Shown: piece by piece, positions 1 through 10,510 of the stretch
Numbering within the stretch: position 1 is the stretch's first letter
Layout of the letters: every line of letters starts with the position of its first letter
Source: Micractinium sp. NFX-FRZ
Lineage: Eukaryota; Chlorophyta; Trebouxiophyceae; Chlorellales; Chlorellaceae
Length of the DNA stretch: 64,000 nucleotides
Direction: 5' to 3'
Assembly (NCBI GenBank): GCA_029339195.1
Contig: JAPTJF010000015.1
Location: 1-64,000 of the forward strand
Translations under genes and position numbers: made by a program
Notes under the pieces: model-generated
Database searches by the model: none
Told to the model about the DNA's origin: nothing
Seen by the model: the letters and a program-made list of their open reading frames with translations, nothing else

Positions 1-747
1 TGAGAACGCTCTCCTGGGCACTCAATGGCACCCTGCTCTCGCTGAGCACTCATGAGCTCACTCCTTATACCCAGATGCGAAAATTGATGTATGCCGTGGA
101 CAGGACGAACACCAACAGAAGTTATGTCAGAACTCACACCAAGGCGGTGACGAGCTGTGTGTACGCTGAGCTCGGCGTGTCAGTTGCTGGAATAGCTCAT
201 GCTTGGAGCCGGGAAGTGGCGCTGGCCAATCTGCAGATGGCAGCCAGCCAGATGACGACAATAGCGACCACTTGTCACATGCTGGTGGCCCGCAAGATGG
301 GCTGTGCGAGATCACTATAGCTGTGGTGCTGCAGGCCTGCCTCTCACCGGTGCGCATGCGTGCCTGGCACAGGCACCTCGGAGTTGCGCTGGCAGCAGGC
401 GTGGGCAGTTACAGGATCAGGCAATTTACAACCACAACAAGTTGCACATGCGTGTTGCATGCATGAATGAATAAGGCATGTATAACGCATGTAAAACTTC
501 AAGTATTCATGGTACGGCGGCGCACACCGCTGCGACATTGCCGCCAGTGGTGCTGATGCTGCACCCCCGTGAGCTGCACTGCGGCCCGCATCAGCGTAGC
601 GCCAGGCTGGCTGGCTGTCTTCAGCTGTCGTCATGCAGTCAGCGGCTGAGCTGCCCCTCTTTCAGCGGCAGCTCGCCATGCCATGCCACGACCCCCCGGC
701 TTGCTGGCCCCGCAGCCAGCCCCCCGGCGGGCCGACGCGCCAATGGC
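1..747. other. No gene recognised; 3' flank of the fasciclin gene
   Basis: Only short overlapping open frames with no recognisable domain are present. The right part is the likely 3' untranslated region of the minus-strand fasciclin gene, whose stop is at 748-750, with a TGTAA signal on the minus strand at 426-430. The first few hundred bases could belong to a neighbouring gene outside the window, but I see no exon I can support. Confidence 0.5.
426..430 (-). terminator. Polyadenylation signal TGTAA (fasciclin gene)
   Basis: The minus strand reads TGTAA about 320 bases past the fasciclin stop codon. TGTAA is the usual green-algal poly(A) signal. Assignment to this gene rests on position only. 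Confidence 0.45.
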
Positions 748-2847
748 TCAGTCGATGGCAAAGGGGTTGGGGGCCTGCAGCACGGCGGCGGTCGCCACAA
801 GCGTGGAGTTGACCGCCATCGCCTGCACGCCGCCGTCCGTGATGAGCTGCGGGTCCCCCAGCACGTTGAGCAGCATGTAAATGGTGGACTCCCCCGCCGG
901 GATGGCGGCGGGCCCCGCCACGTAGGCGCTGCTGCGCACGCCGCCGTCCTCGCTGGCAATGTCCAGGTGGAGCGCATGGAAGGCTGCCTCATAGACCACG
1001 CCCACGTCCTGGGACAGAGAGTTCTTGATGATCTGGCGGGGCGGCTCGCCCTCGCCAAAGGGGTCCAGCGCCGCGGCGGGCACGCCGCTGGGGAAGGCCA
1101 GCGCGGTGACCTGGCGCGCAGCAGGGCACAGCATGGGGTGGGTGCAGGTGAGCAACGTGCGGGGGCATGCCGGCTGGCTGGGACGCCGGGATGCAACCAG
1201 GCCTGGCTCACAGCAATGCTCTGCACCGTCAGCACCAGACCACTGGCACCTCTGCTGCCATGCCCAGGCTTGACGGGTGCCCAGAGCAATGCTCTGCACA
1301 GTCAGCAGCAGACCACTGGCACCTCTGCCGCCATGCCATGCCCAGGCCATGGCCTAGGCTGGCAGGGCGCTCACTGAGGGGTAGTTGGCGGGCGACACGT
1401 GTGCCTTGATGAACTGCACCGCCGCCTCCTCGGGCATGGCATCAATCATGGCCACCACCTGCAGGGCAGGCGGGGCAGGCGGGGCAGGGTCGCAGGGCCT
1501 TTTGGTAACAGGGCAGGTGGCAGGCTGGCATGGTCAGGTGGCGGGTTGCAGAAGGCTGCCTGGGGAGCAGGCAGTGACCCCACACATGGAACATGGGTGC
1601 ACCCGCCGGTGGCACAGACGCAGTGTCCGCCCTCCTTGGATGACCAGCGCTGCCCTAGCAAAACAGATAGCAGCGCCCAGCTGTGCTGCCGGCAGCTTTC
1701 CCCTGGTCTTCCCAGCTCCCAAGCCCTCTGCACTACACGTCCCTTGCCAACCGCAGCTCCCGTGGCAGCTCCCCGCGCCCCACCTGCTCCACAGTGAGGT
1801 CTGCCCCAGCAGTGGGGTCGCTGCTCCCCTCCACCACAGTGTCCTGCAGCGCAGAAGGGGCAGCAACCAGAGAAGGGGCAGCAGCAGGGGCAGTCGTGAG
1901 ACGGGCCGGCAGATTGGCCACTCTGGGCTGCTGCTGCTGCGCCTGCTCTGCCTGCTGTGCACCAGTGCTTGCATGCCCCTGCCCCAACCCGCTGCCATCG
2001 GTGCTTGCAGCACCATGCTTCCCGCGCTCCCGCCAGCAGGCCGCGCTTGCCAACTCACCGCCCCTGCGCCCCTGCTGGCAGCCCCCTCGCACAGCCAGAG
2101 CTCTGATAAAGCTGGACTCCCTCTCCGTCTTCTGGCCCTCACCCCTTGGCGCACCCACTACAGCTGTCGCCCCACTGCCAGGCCTGTGCTGAACTGCGCC
2201 CTCCCTCCCCTCCCACCTGCCTGCCTCCTGCCCCAACACCTCACCGCCCCATGCCCCCTCACTGCCCCATGCCCCATTACCGCTCATGCCCCCTCACCGC
2301 CCCGCCTTGCTCACCCCCGCCCGCCCCGCTCACCGCCAGGTCTGTGATGAAGGCTGCGTCGGTGGGCAGGAAGTAAGTGTTGGCCAGCTGAGGCAGGGCC
2401 AGCGCCTCTGCCAGCCCCGACCGCTCCAGCAGCGCCCACATGCATTGGAACTCGTCCGAGTTTGCCTCAAGGAAGTCGGAGGGCGTGGCTGCAGCAAAGC
2501 AAGCAATGGAAGGTCGTTATCTGGCAGCTATGAGGAATCACACAACGTGGTGGCAAGCACATGTTGGGGAAAAAAACCGGAGCTGGAGGAGTGCCGTGCG
2601 CAAGGTGGGTGGTGCGCAGAGGTGCCGAGCGCAAGAGTGCTATGTTATCCACGCATGGCGGATGCCTGCGGGCACACCACCAAGCCGGGTGGTGCCTGCT
2701 CCTTGCTGCTGTGCCAACCACTTGGCATGGCGGGGCGGCAGGGAAGCACTCACTGATGGCAATGCCGGCAGCCAGGCCGCCCTGCAGCCTGCACGCTAGC
2801 AGGCAAAGCGCCAGCAGCGCCGCTGCCCTCCGGGCAGTAATGGGCAT
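748..2847 (-). CDS. Secreted fasciclin (FAS1) domain protein
   Basis: Five phase-consistent exons (2847-2754, 2488-2334, 1843-1784, 1458-1375, 1110-748) give about 251 residues. Residues 1-27 form a clear signal peptide (MPITARR, then a Leu/Ala-rich core ending near GGLAAG), so the protein is probably secreted or cell-surface. The rest is one FAS1 adhesion domain: a LLERSGLAEAL helix, the H1-like motif TYFLPTDAAF, a VQFIKAHVSPANY segment where FAS1 proteins have a YHV-type motif, and a C-terminal strand where the H2 motif would lie. FAS1 proteins commonly act in cell adhesion or the extracellular matrix; the role here is inferred. The 60-base third exon is the least certain, since skipping it also keeps frame. 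It is divergent from the NTF2-like gene, with 483 bp between the starts. Confidence 0.75.
1213..1343. repeat. Two-copy tandem repeat in a fasciclin intron
   Basis: A segment beginning GCAATGCTCTGCAC at 1213 recurs from 1286, an offset of about 73 bases, and includes the shared stretch ACCACTGGCACCTCTG. The copies differ at a few positions. It lies wholly within the intron between exons 4 and 5. Confidence 0.75.
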
Positions 2848-3330
2848 GGTGCCTGGTGTCTGAAAGGGGAAATGTCAGCGGTGCCGGGCCTGTGTGCTGG
2901 TCTCGACCTCAGCAAGGGAGCTGAACCAACTGCAGCAGCAGCACGCAGGTGCTGGCAGGCAGGTGGTTGGGAACAGAAGATGTCGCATGGCAGGCTGGGC
3001 GAACCGCCGGCTGCCGCGCGTGTGCCATGTGCAAAGGAACATCTGCTGGAGCAGCGAGGCACCAAGAAGGCCGCTGGGTCAGCCACCCGCAGCGCTCGCA
3101 CCTGTCGCCTGCAAAACTTTGCGTCAGCCTGCGGCACTGCACGGCTGGTGTGATAATAGGTGATCGATACGTGGGTCGCGTGCAAAGGCAGCGGAAATCG
3201 AGGGGGCCCGCGGCTCTCGGCGGCGGCAGGACATTCTCTGTACTGCGGCGCCAGGCCCTCGCCCAATAGCCAATGTAATACCCTTCAGGTGGATTCAGAC
3301 GCATACCATACACTTTTCAAGGAATTCGTG
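2848..3330. promoter_or_regulatory. Divergent intergenic region, fasciclin / NTF2-like
   Basis: This 483-bp gap lies between two outward-facing start codons and must hold the 5' untranslated regions and promoters of both genes. I see no TATA box or other element I would name. Confidence 0.4.
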
Positions 3331-5187
3331 ATGGCGGCCATCGCGTTCAGCTCGCGCTGCAGCCTCCCCCTGCGGGGGGCGGCCAGTCTGCCTGCGGCTC
3401 GCTCTTCTGCGAGGCGGGGAGTCATCATGGTACCCAAGGCGGTCGCTGAGGTGCGCGGCAGTGTGGGAGGGGAGGAGGCTGCTGCAGGCGGGCGGCACCC
3501 GCCACTCGTCGGCCTCCGCTGCCGACCACACACTTGACAAGATGTGTGGCGTCCCGCCTCTCATTATACTATTTAGGGAAGCACACATCAAACTCCTTCG
3601 CAACTAACAGAGCAAATTGTTCCTGCTTTCAGGCTACAACGGCCGCGGCAGCTGTCAGCGTGCCGCCCCCGGTCGCGCCCGCCGTCCTTCCGGGCACGCC
3701 TGCCTCCGCCGCCGACTTCCCCTTCACCCCAGGTACTTGCGGTGCCATTGCCTGCACTGCCAACAGCACCAGAGAATCCACACTTTGCATCGCAGTCAGC
3801 ATGCTGCAGCCGCCAGCCACTTTGTATAGCGTGCCCCACCCACAGCACCACACAAACCAAACCTGGGGGTGCGCTCACCTGCTCTCCCTCGCCCCCTCCC
3901 ACACGCAGAGCAACTGGTTGAGATGGCCAAGGCGGTGCAGGCAGGGGAGACTGGCATTCATGACGACAGCGTGCTGGCCGATGACTTCCGATTCGAGTTC
4001 CCGATTGTGAAACTCGACAGGGAGACGTACCTCAAGACAGTGCGGGGCTTCACCTTTAAGCAGGTGGGTGCAGGGTGGGGCAGGGTGGGGGATGCTGCTG
4101 CTGGTGTGGCGTGCAGGGCGGTGTGCGACTGGGGTTGGCTGGCGCGGCGGGCTGGCCACGTATGGCAGGCCTGCAGCTGGGGCGGCTTGAAGGCCAGGTG
4201 TGCACTGGGGCAGGCAGAGCGTGGGGCCAGACTCACACGGTTGCCGTGTGACCTGCCCGAGCTGCAGGGCATCCCCGACCTGTCTCCCAACGCCTACGGC
4301 TTCACCGTGGACCAGTTTGAGCCCAACCGCGTGGTGAGTTGCACTGCTTACCTTGGCAGCTAGCTGTGGGTGCGGCTTTTTGGGGCACACAGGGGATCCA
4401 GGTGCCGCTGCCCAGGCACTCTAGATTTGGCGGGCGCTGGTGCTGCCTCTGCAGCTGCCGGGACCCCGCCAAGAAAGCACCCTGCCCTTCCCGCCCCTGC
4501 GTAATGTGACCCTGCTGCAGTGGTTCTTCATCCGCACCACCGGCACGCACCTGGGCGCCTTCAAGTTTGGCGGCACCACCTACGAGGCCACCGGCAGCAC
4601 GATCCAGGGCCCCCCGGAGTGCTGCAGCTACACCTTCAACAGGGTGGGTGGGACGGGTGGTGGGGTGGGGGCTGGCGAGGGCATACAGGCAGACCAGCAG
4701 CTGTGAACAGCGGCATAGTGGCAGATGGGGGTGTGGGCAGGCCGGCGGCTGTGCACAATGGGGCTTGCTCTGGCACGGCCCAAGCCTGAGAGGCGCTCCC
4801 ACCTCCACCTGCTCCTGCCTGCTGCAGGAGGGCAAGGTCACTTCCTTCACGGGCGGGTATGTGGTGGACAATCGCGCGGGCAATACCAAGGGCCTGGGCG
4901 CAGCCTTCGGCATCCTGGTCAGTGAAAGGCAAACTCGCTCGCTGTGTATGTCGAGCTGCTTGTTTGGTTGATCAAACTCATGCGCTGCTTGCTTACTGCT
5001 GAACAATCACCTGTTGCACGGTTTGCGTGCTTCACTGACTTTGCTGCCTCCCCCTTGCCCCTCCCTCTTGCAGGTTGCCTGCGGCGTCCCGGTGCCCACC
5101 CCCGGCTCGCTGCAGTGGGAGCTGGCCATCAAGCTGAACCAGCTCAACCAGTGGCGCAACAAGCTGTTTGGCGAGAAGCAGGCCTGA
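3331..5187 (+). CDS. Plastid-type NTF2/SnoaL-like fold protein
   Basis: Seven exons (3331-3450, 3633-3732, 3909-4063, 4268-4333, 4521-4643, 4828-4917, 5074-5187) give 255 residues in one phase-consistent frame. The N-terminus (MAAIAFSSRCSLPLRG...) is rich in Ala, Ser and Arg with no acidic residues, like a chloroplast transit peptide. The remainder (PEQLVEMAKAVQAGE, then a DDFRFEFPIVKLDRETYL segment and the strands FFIRTTGTHLG and CCSYTFN) resembles the small alpha+beta cone fold of NTF2/SnoaL-like proteins. Several members of that superfamily are enzymes or ligand binders, but I cannot assign a reaction. The fold assignment is from pattern and is moderate. Its 3' end converges on the flavodoxin-haemoglobin gene 371 bp away. 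Confidence 0.75.
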
Positions 5188-5558
5188 GCCCCCTGTTCCG
5201 CCCCAGCAGCGCTGCCCGGCTGCAGCCGCATGAGTGAGAGAAGCAGGGGCGAGCCCCTGCGCAGCCCCCCCGCCTAAGCAGCCACATGGAGTTGCAGAGG
5301 CAGCTGGCAGCAGCTGGCGCGCACTCTTTGGCTTTGAAATGAACCACCTTGATACTAATGCGACGTGGCTGCCACAATCGCTCTGATACACTCGGATCCC
5401 ATCCTGTTGCGGGTCGTTGCCCTGGGTTTACAACTGCAAGCCCCTCTGGAGCACACCGTACTTCCTGCCGCCATTTCATTTGCTTTTTGAAGCCTTTCAG
5501 CCTGTCTCGTCACATGTAGATCACCGTATAACGCAGTCATCATGAGGCAAGCAGTTGC
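5188..5558. other. Convergent intergenic region
   Basis: Overlapping 3' flanks of the NTF2-like gene (+) and the flavodoxin-haemoglobin gene (-). The only element noted is a minus-strand TGTAA at 5428-5432. Confidence 0.4.
5428..5432 (-). terminator. Polyadenylation signal TGTAA (flavodoxin-haemoglobin gene)
   Basis: TGTAA on the minus strand, about 130 bases past the stop at 5559-5561, in the usual position for an algal poly(A) signal. Confidence 0.5.
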
Positions 5559-7680
5559 TCAGCTCAGCAGCTGCCGCTGGAAGGAGATTGCCTTCAGCGC
5601 CGAATCAATGGTGTCCTGCAGCAACATGAACGGTCAAGGGTGGGGGAAGGGTGGGGTGGGTTGTTTGAAGCGGGCGCAGGTATCCGGCTGGGATGTCTGG
5701 GCGGCAGGCAGCGGCAACTGTTGGCAGACGTGTTCCCCATCACTGCTGGTGCGAGCGGCCGAGTCCAATGAGTGGCATCGAACCCAGCACTAGCAGGCAT
5801 TCCCCCAATGCAACCAAGTTGCGTGCGGCCCCACATTTGCCCGCTCACCGCCGCCACGCCCAGCTCCGCCATGCTGCCGGCCAGATGCTGCGCCAGCGTA
5901 TCCAGGTGAGTGCCGTTCTGCAGGCGGGCAGACAGCAGCATTGTGGGCAGCATGGTAGTCCAGCAGGGGTGGCAGGCAGGCCGGGCAGCAGTACCGTAGG
6001 CCGTTGTAGCTGCGATCCGCCAGGGCTTCCTCCGCCCCACTCACCAGCCCCTTCTCAGCCGTCAGCCTGGAGTGTAGCGCCGCGGGGTCGGGCCCACGGT
6101 AGGGCAGCGGCCCACCCAGCGCCGCCGCCAGCCACTGCCCCTGCAGCAGAGAGAAGGGCAGAGCAGGGTGACACTCAGCTATGGTTGGTGCGCTGCCACA
6201 TGCGCTGCCCTCGCCCGCGCCATGCAGCTCACCGTTGCAAGCAGGCTCCTTGGCCCATCCATGCACCTAACCCAGGAGACGCACCCAGTGTCCCCTCCGC
6301 CCCCCTCTTACCATGTCTGCCTTGACAGCCTCGTCAGCTGCGCCCTCCAGGAAGCGCCGCACCCGCCAGTCGGCCTGCGCCTTGCGCAGCCAGGCCTGGA
6401 AGATGGAGGCCAGGCCGGGGGCGCCGCCCAGCTGCTGGAAGAGCCCCGCGGTGATGGCCTGCACGCAGGGGCCCAGCGCCGTGCCGTGTACACAGAAGTC
6501 ATCTTCACGGTCACGGTGCCTGCTCCTGTTCCCCGCCCATCTCCCTATTGAGAGACTGCCGCTCAATGATTCCTCAGCCCCATGTGCACAGCACCCACCT
6601 CACCTTGATGCCGTCCTCAGATGGCGGCTGCAGCGCCTTCTGCAGCGGCTCCCACAGGGACGCAGCCCACAGCTCCAGCACCTGGCAAAGGGAGGGAGGG
6701 AACCACGGGAACAGCTTTCTGCACATGCTCGCAAGCTGGCAAGAGCTGTCCTGCCTTGTGCTTGCAGCACCGCGCAGCACCCATCACTCGTGCATTGTTC
6801 ATCTCTGCGCCCTGCCCGCAGCTGCAAGCATGCCCACCCCACCCAGCGCACCTCCCCAATCTCCGCCTCGCTGCACTCTGCCATCGCCGCCATCTCGGCA
6901 GCACCCGCGGCCAGCAGGCGCTGGCGCAGAGCGCGTGGCGCCTGCATGTCGGCGCTAGCAGAGTCCCCCACTCCCAGCACCACAAAGCTCAGGCCCTGCA
7001 GCCAAAATTGGGTGCAAGGCAGCGCAGGGATGTGAGCTCAGCTCACACGGGCTGCAACAGTGCGGGACCCATATAAAACACACTGCCAGCCAATGCCCCA
7101 CTGGGCTGCTGTTGAGCCAGCCACGGTACGCGCAGCACCCACCTTGACCTGTCCTGGCGCTGTCCCCTCAAGCCAGGCCTCTGCATTGCTCAGTGCGCTT
7201 GGACCCGATGAGGCGCTGCAGACGATGACCGCAGCCCGGAGGTTCTCCACCGGCGGCGCCGCCTCCAGCGGGCGTGCCGACACGGCTGCCAGGTTGCGAG
7301 CCTTGGCTTCGCTGGCCACATAGTCGCATGCGTCCTTGGCCCCGCCACCTCGCTCCGCCGCGCTGCTGAACAACACGGCCAGCTTCTGCGGCTGCTTGCG
7401 CTGCAGCGTGGCGGCCAGCGGGTCGTCAAGCCCCAGCGCCGAGCTGAACAGCAGCTTGGCGGCGGCCCGGCCCGAGGCGCCAGGCTGCGGCGCCACGGAA
7501 GAGCTGTACTGTTCACCATCAGCGCGCTCGGGCTGGAGAGGGAGAGGGGTGGGCAGCGGTGGCGGCGGTGAGAGGGCGGCGGCGGCGGCCCTGGCCCAGC
7601 GTGAATTCGGCGGGACCCTCCGCGGCACGCCAAATAATTTGAAGACGCACCTGCAGCGTGAGGCAGGCCAGCAGCTCCAT
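5559..7680 (-). CDS. Flavodoxin-like domain fused to truncated (2/2) haemoglobin
   Basis: Eight exons (7680-7651, 7532-7143, 6995-6852, 6681-6599, about 6519-6312, 6140-6045, 5917-5849, 5615-5559) give about 358 residues. Residues roughly 45-220 follow the flavodoxin-like domain of cytochrome-P450-reductase-type proteins: strand KLAVLFSS, a VIVCSASSGPS loop, LSFVVLGVGDS and the helix LRQRLLAAGA. The phosphate loop SSAAERGGG lacks the usual T-G-T/N pattern, so FMN binding is doubtful. Residues about 240-350 are a truncated haemoglobin: LFQQLGGAPGLASIF, DWRVRRFLEG, LAAALGGPLPY and proximal-His motif ALHSRL. Aligned from memory, the distal B10 Tyr is Leu and the E7-region Gln is Met, so ligand chemistry may be unusual. 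No transit peptide is evident (MELLACLTLQ). The exon 4/5 junction has two equivalent acceptors two codons apart (exon 5 from 6525 or 6519). Confidence 0.8.
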
Positions 7681-8254
7681 CCGCAGTTTGCGCCACATTT
7701 CGACAGGTGGTTGGCCCGGAGTGCCTGTCGCGAGAGGCTTGATGTTTATGCCTAAAATGCAGCTGACGTTTATGCCCTAAACTGCCGTAACACAAGCAGA
7801 ATTGGCGAGGTCGACAGAAAGGCCTGCCCTGTTTTCCGCTGGCGCCACATCAGCACGGCGAGTGTCGGCTGTTTGACCACTCTCACACCCCGCAACAGAT
7901 TGCTGAGGTGCGTCGGGCAGTGTTTAATCTGTGCACGAGCTACGTTTAGTACAAAACTACCGCTAAACAACAGAGAGCAAGCAGAACACAAACTTTCGGC
8001 AGGCAAGCGAGGGCAGGCATGGGGCATGCACGGGCAGCTTTGATGAGGTCTGCATGCAAATGCTGCCCCCGAAGTTGGATTGTAAGGATGATGCCTAAGC
8101 TTTGAATGCATACTTGAGCAGCAGCACGCCGTGTGCTGGCACGGTGCCAGCCAGTCCCCAGTGCTGGGCATCATCCAGCACCCAACAAAGCTGTGATCAG
8201 GAGCCATGCTGAGGTGCCTGCTGCGCCACGCATTCAAGTTGGGGAACCTCTCGA
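7681..8254. other. Intergenic, MYND 3' flank and haemoglobin-gene promoter
   Basis: 574 bp between two minus-strand genes. It holds the 3' untranslated region of the MYND gene and the promoter of the flavodoxin-haemoglobin gene. No other coding signal or repeat was seen. Confidence 0.4.
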
Positions 8255-9862
8255 TTAGCTCTTGCTTGCAGGCACGCACGCCAGCTTGTGGACGGGCCAA
8301 TGCTTCTTCTGGCACTGGGGGCTGCAAGCGCACAAATTGGGAGGTAGGGAGGCATGTTGTGACGGCGTGCCGATGAGGGATGCACCGGCAGAGGCAGGCA
8401 CACCGGGCCGGGTGTGTGGGCACCACTGATGCAGGCGCCACCAACCGAGCTAGAACATCACACATCAGAGGCAGGCGCACCTGCAGTACTGCGCCTTCTT
8501 GCAGCGGGAGCAGCGCCGCAGCCCAACTGCTGACTCATCGCAGCCGCTGCACCCCACGTTGCGCACCCCTGGCACGCTGGCTTCGATGGCCGTATTTGCT
8601 GCCGCCATCATCGCGACGTACTGCGCTCCCTCAGCAGCGCTGCTGCCGCTGCCATCGCTGCTGCCGCCGGCCGGCCCGCCCACAGCTGCCTGCCTGAGCT
8701 CCGCCTCCACAACGGGCGCAAACGCCACGGCTGCAGCGATCACGCTCTCGCATGCACGCACCCAGCTCATGGGCAGCAGCGGCGCGCAGCGCGCCAGTGC
8801 TGGCCTGGCCTGCTTGAACGCCTCCAGCGCTGCCGCCTTGCTGGCGCGGCTGAGCCTGGGTGCAAACTCAGCTGCCGTGCAGACGGTGGCGGGCGCACAG
8901 CGTGCCACCCAAAAGTCGCGGCCCTGCTGCTGCCCCAACCGGACGGCTTTCAGGTACAGGTCGAGCACGCGCTGCACAGGCACGGCCGGCATGCTGTGGC
9001 TGTGCGGGCTGAGCGTATTCAGCAGCCTGGCTGCCTCCAGGCAGGTCTTGGGGTTATCAGGCTCCAGACGCGACAGGGTGTCCACCGCCCTGGTGGCAAG
9101 GTTGGCGAGGTACGAGAGCCTGACCGGGCCCAGAGTGTCTGCATGATGCACCAGCACCAGCCCAGCGACCGTGGAGGAGATGCAGCAGCAGGTATGCTGC
9201 AGCTGCTGGGCTGTCAGCAGCGCGCGCTCGCTCAGCTGCGCCAGCTGAGCGTCGATCTCCGGCTGCCGGCGCTGCAGCAGTTTGGCTGCTGCTGCCGCCA
9301 TGCCCAGACCGAGCAGCGCTGACTCAGCAGATGCCGGGCTGGTGGGGTTGCCAAATAGGGCGGCGCTGGAGCTGGATGCGCTGCCGTACATCAGCAAAGC
9401 GTGCTCCAGCTCGTTGGCGGCGCCGCCAGCTGGCGGGTCTGATCCTCCCTCCCGCATGGCGTACCCAATGCCTTGCCGCGTCGATTGCGCTAGCCACTGG
9501 TCCACATACCCCGCTGGATAGTAGGCAGACAAGTGGGGCCCAACGTTCTGAGCAACCGGGGCTGGCTCCGGGCAGAGGTAGTGGATGCGTGCCGTCAGCA
9601 GCGCCGCCAGCTGCAGCCGCCGCGACCGCTCCCTGCCCTCTGGCACCGCCGCCTCGCCGGCAGCGGTGAGCGGCAGCAGTTCGACCACTTCCCGCTGCAG
9701 CTGCATGGTCTCAACAAAAGCTGCCACTTCTGGCGTGCGCTCTGCCTCGGGCACTGCCTCTGCCCTGCGCAGGCGGAGCTCCAAGAAACCCAGGCCGGGG
9801 CGCGTGCCGTCGTGGGCGCCTGCAGCGGGCGTGGCGGCGGGCGGCAAGTGGGCGCCGACCAT
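8255..9862 (-). CDS. MYND-type zinc-finger protein, helical repeats
   Basis: Two exons (9862-8481 and 8321-8255) joined in phase give about 482 residues. The C-terminus is a textbook MYND finger spanning the intron: CSGCDESAVGLRRCSRCKKA, then QYCSPQCQKKHW and VHKLAC, with all Cys/His ligands present. MYND fingers mediate protein-protein contacts. The first 400 residues are Ala/Leu-rich and predicted helical, without a SET domain or ankyrin repeats that I can see. Orphan MYND proteins of this shape are numerous in green algae; the partner and process are unknown. The start is the first in-frame ATG, giving MVGAHLPPAA. Confidence 0.85.
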
Positions 9863-10510
9863 CAGCTAAGGCGTCAGGGCACCTTGGCACGCTGCACCAC
9901 CGCATAAGCATTACTTCAGACCCTTGTGTGAGCGCTGGGCCTGGCTACCAGAGAGGGCGGAGCACAGTGCCGAGCTCACCAGCCCCACTGTCCTCCTCTG
10001 AGGACGCCATCTTGGAAGGCTGGCCCCCTGGGTTCACAAGGCACGGGAGCAGCACGAAGCGCAGCTGCCTCGGCCTAGGTTGGGCGCCAAAGTCGCCACC
10101 TATGCTGCAGCACCTTCGTCTTCCGAGCGGGGAGCAGTCTTGGACAGGAGACTCTCAGAGAAAGTCACAGAGGTGCAAAGAAGAAGGAGCGGGCATGCTG
10201 TGTTCGCAGCACTTGTACCCGGGTCACCGCGCCGCCGCCCGCCTGGGGCGCGCCGCCCCCAAACACAACTGATCGACAGCTGTGGCACATGCTGCCAGCG
10301 TGACGCATGGCTTGCACAGCTGGGCACCACTTCAGTGCCACCCCATGACAGCGCGTTTTGCAGGATGAACTCAGCAGTGGTGAAATTTCATGAATCAGGG
10401 TGCAGACATGAAACAGGTGAGGCAGAGTGCAAAGTAGCGGGGGACCAAAAGCCAGTGCGAGGCACAGTCAGTCGGTTTGGTCAGTCAGTCTGGAGGGGCC
10501 CGGCCGCGTG
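9863..10510. other. Intergenic, RAD1 3' flank and MYND promoter
   Basis: 648 bp between two minus-strand genes. Plus-strand open frames here show no domain and no credible splice structure, so I treat it as untranslated and promoter sequence. Confidence 0.4.

Noticed and set aside
478..1377. Long plus-strand open frame over the fasciclin 3' exons
   Set aside because: It is the antisense shadow of GC-rich coding exons. It has no domain, while the minus strand gives a coherent FAS1 protein.
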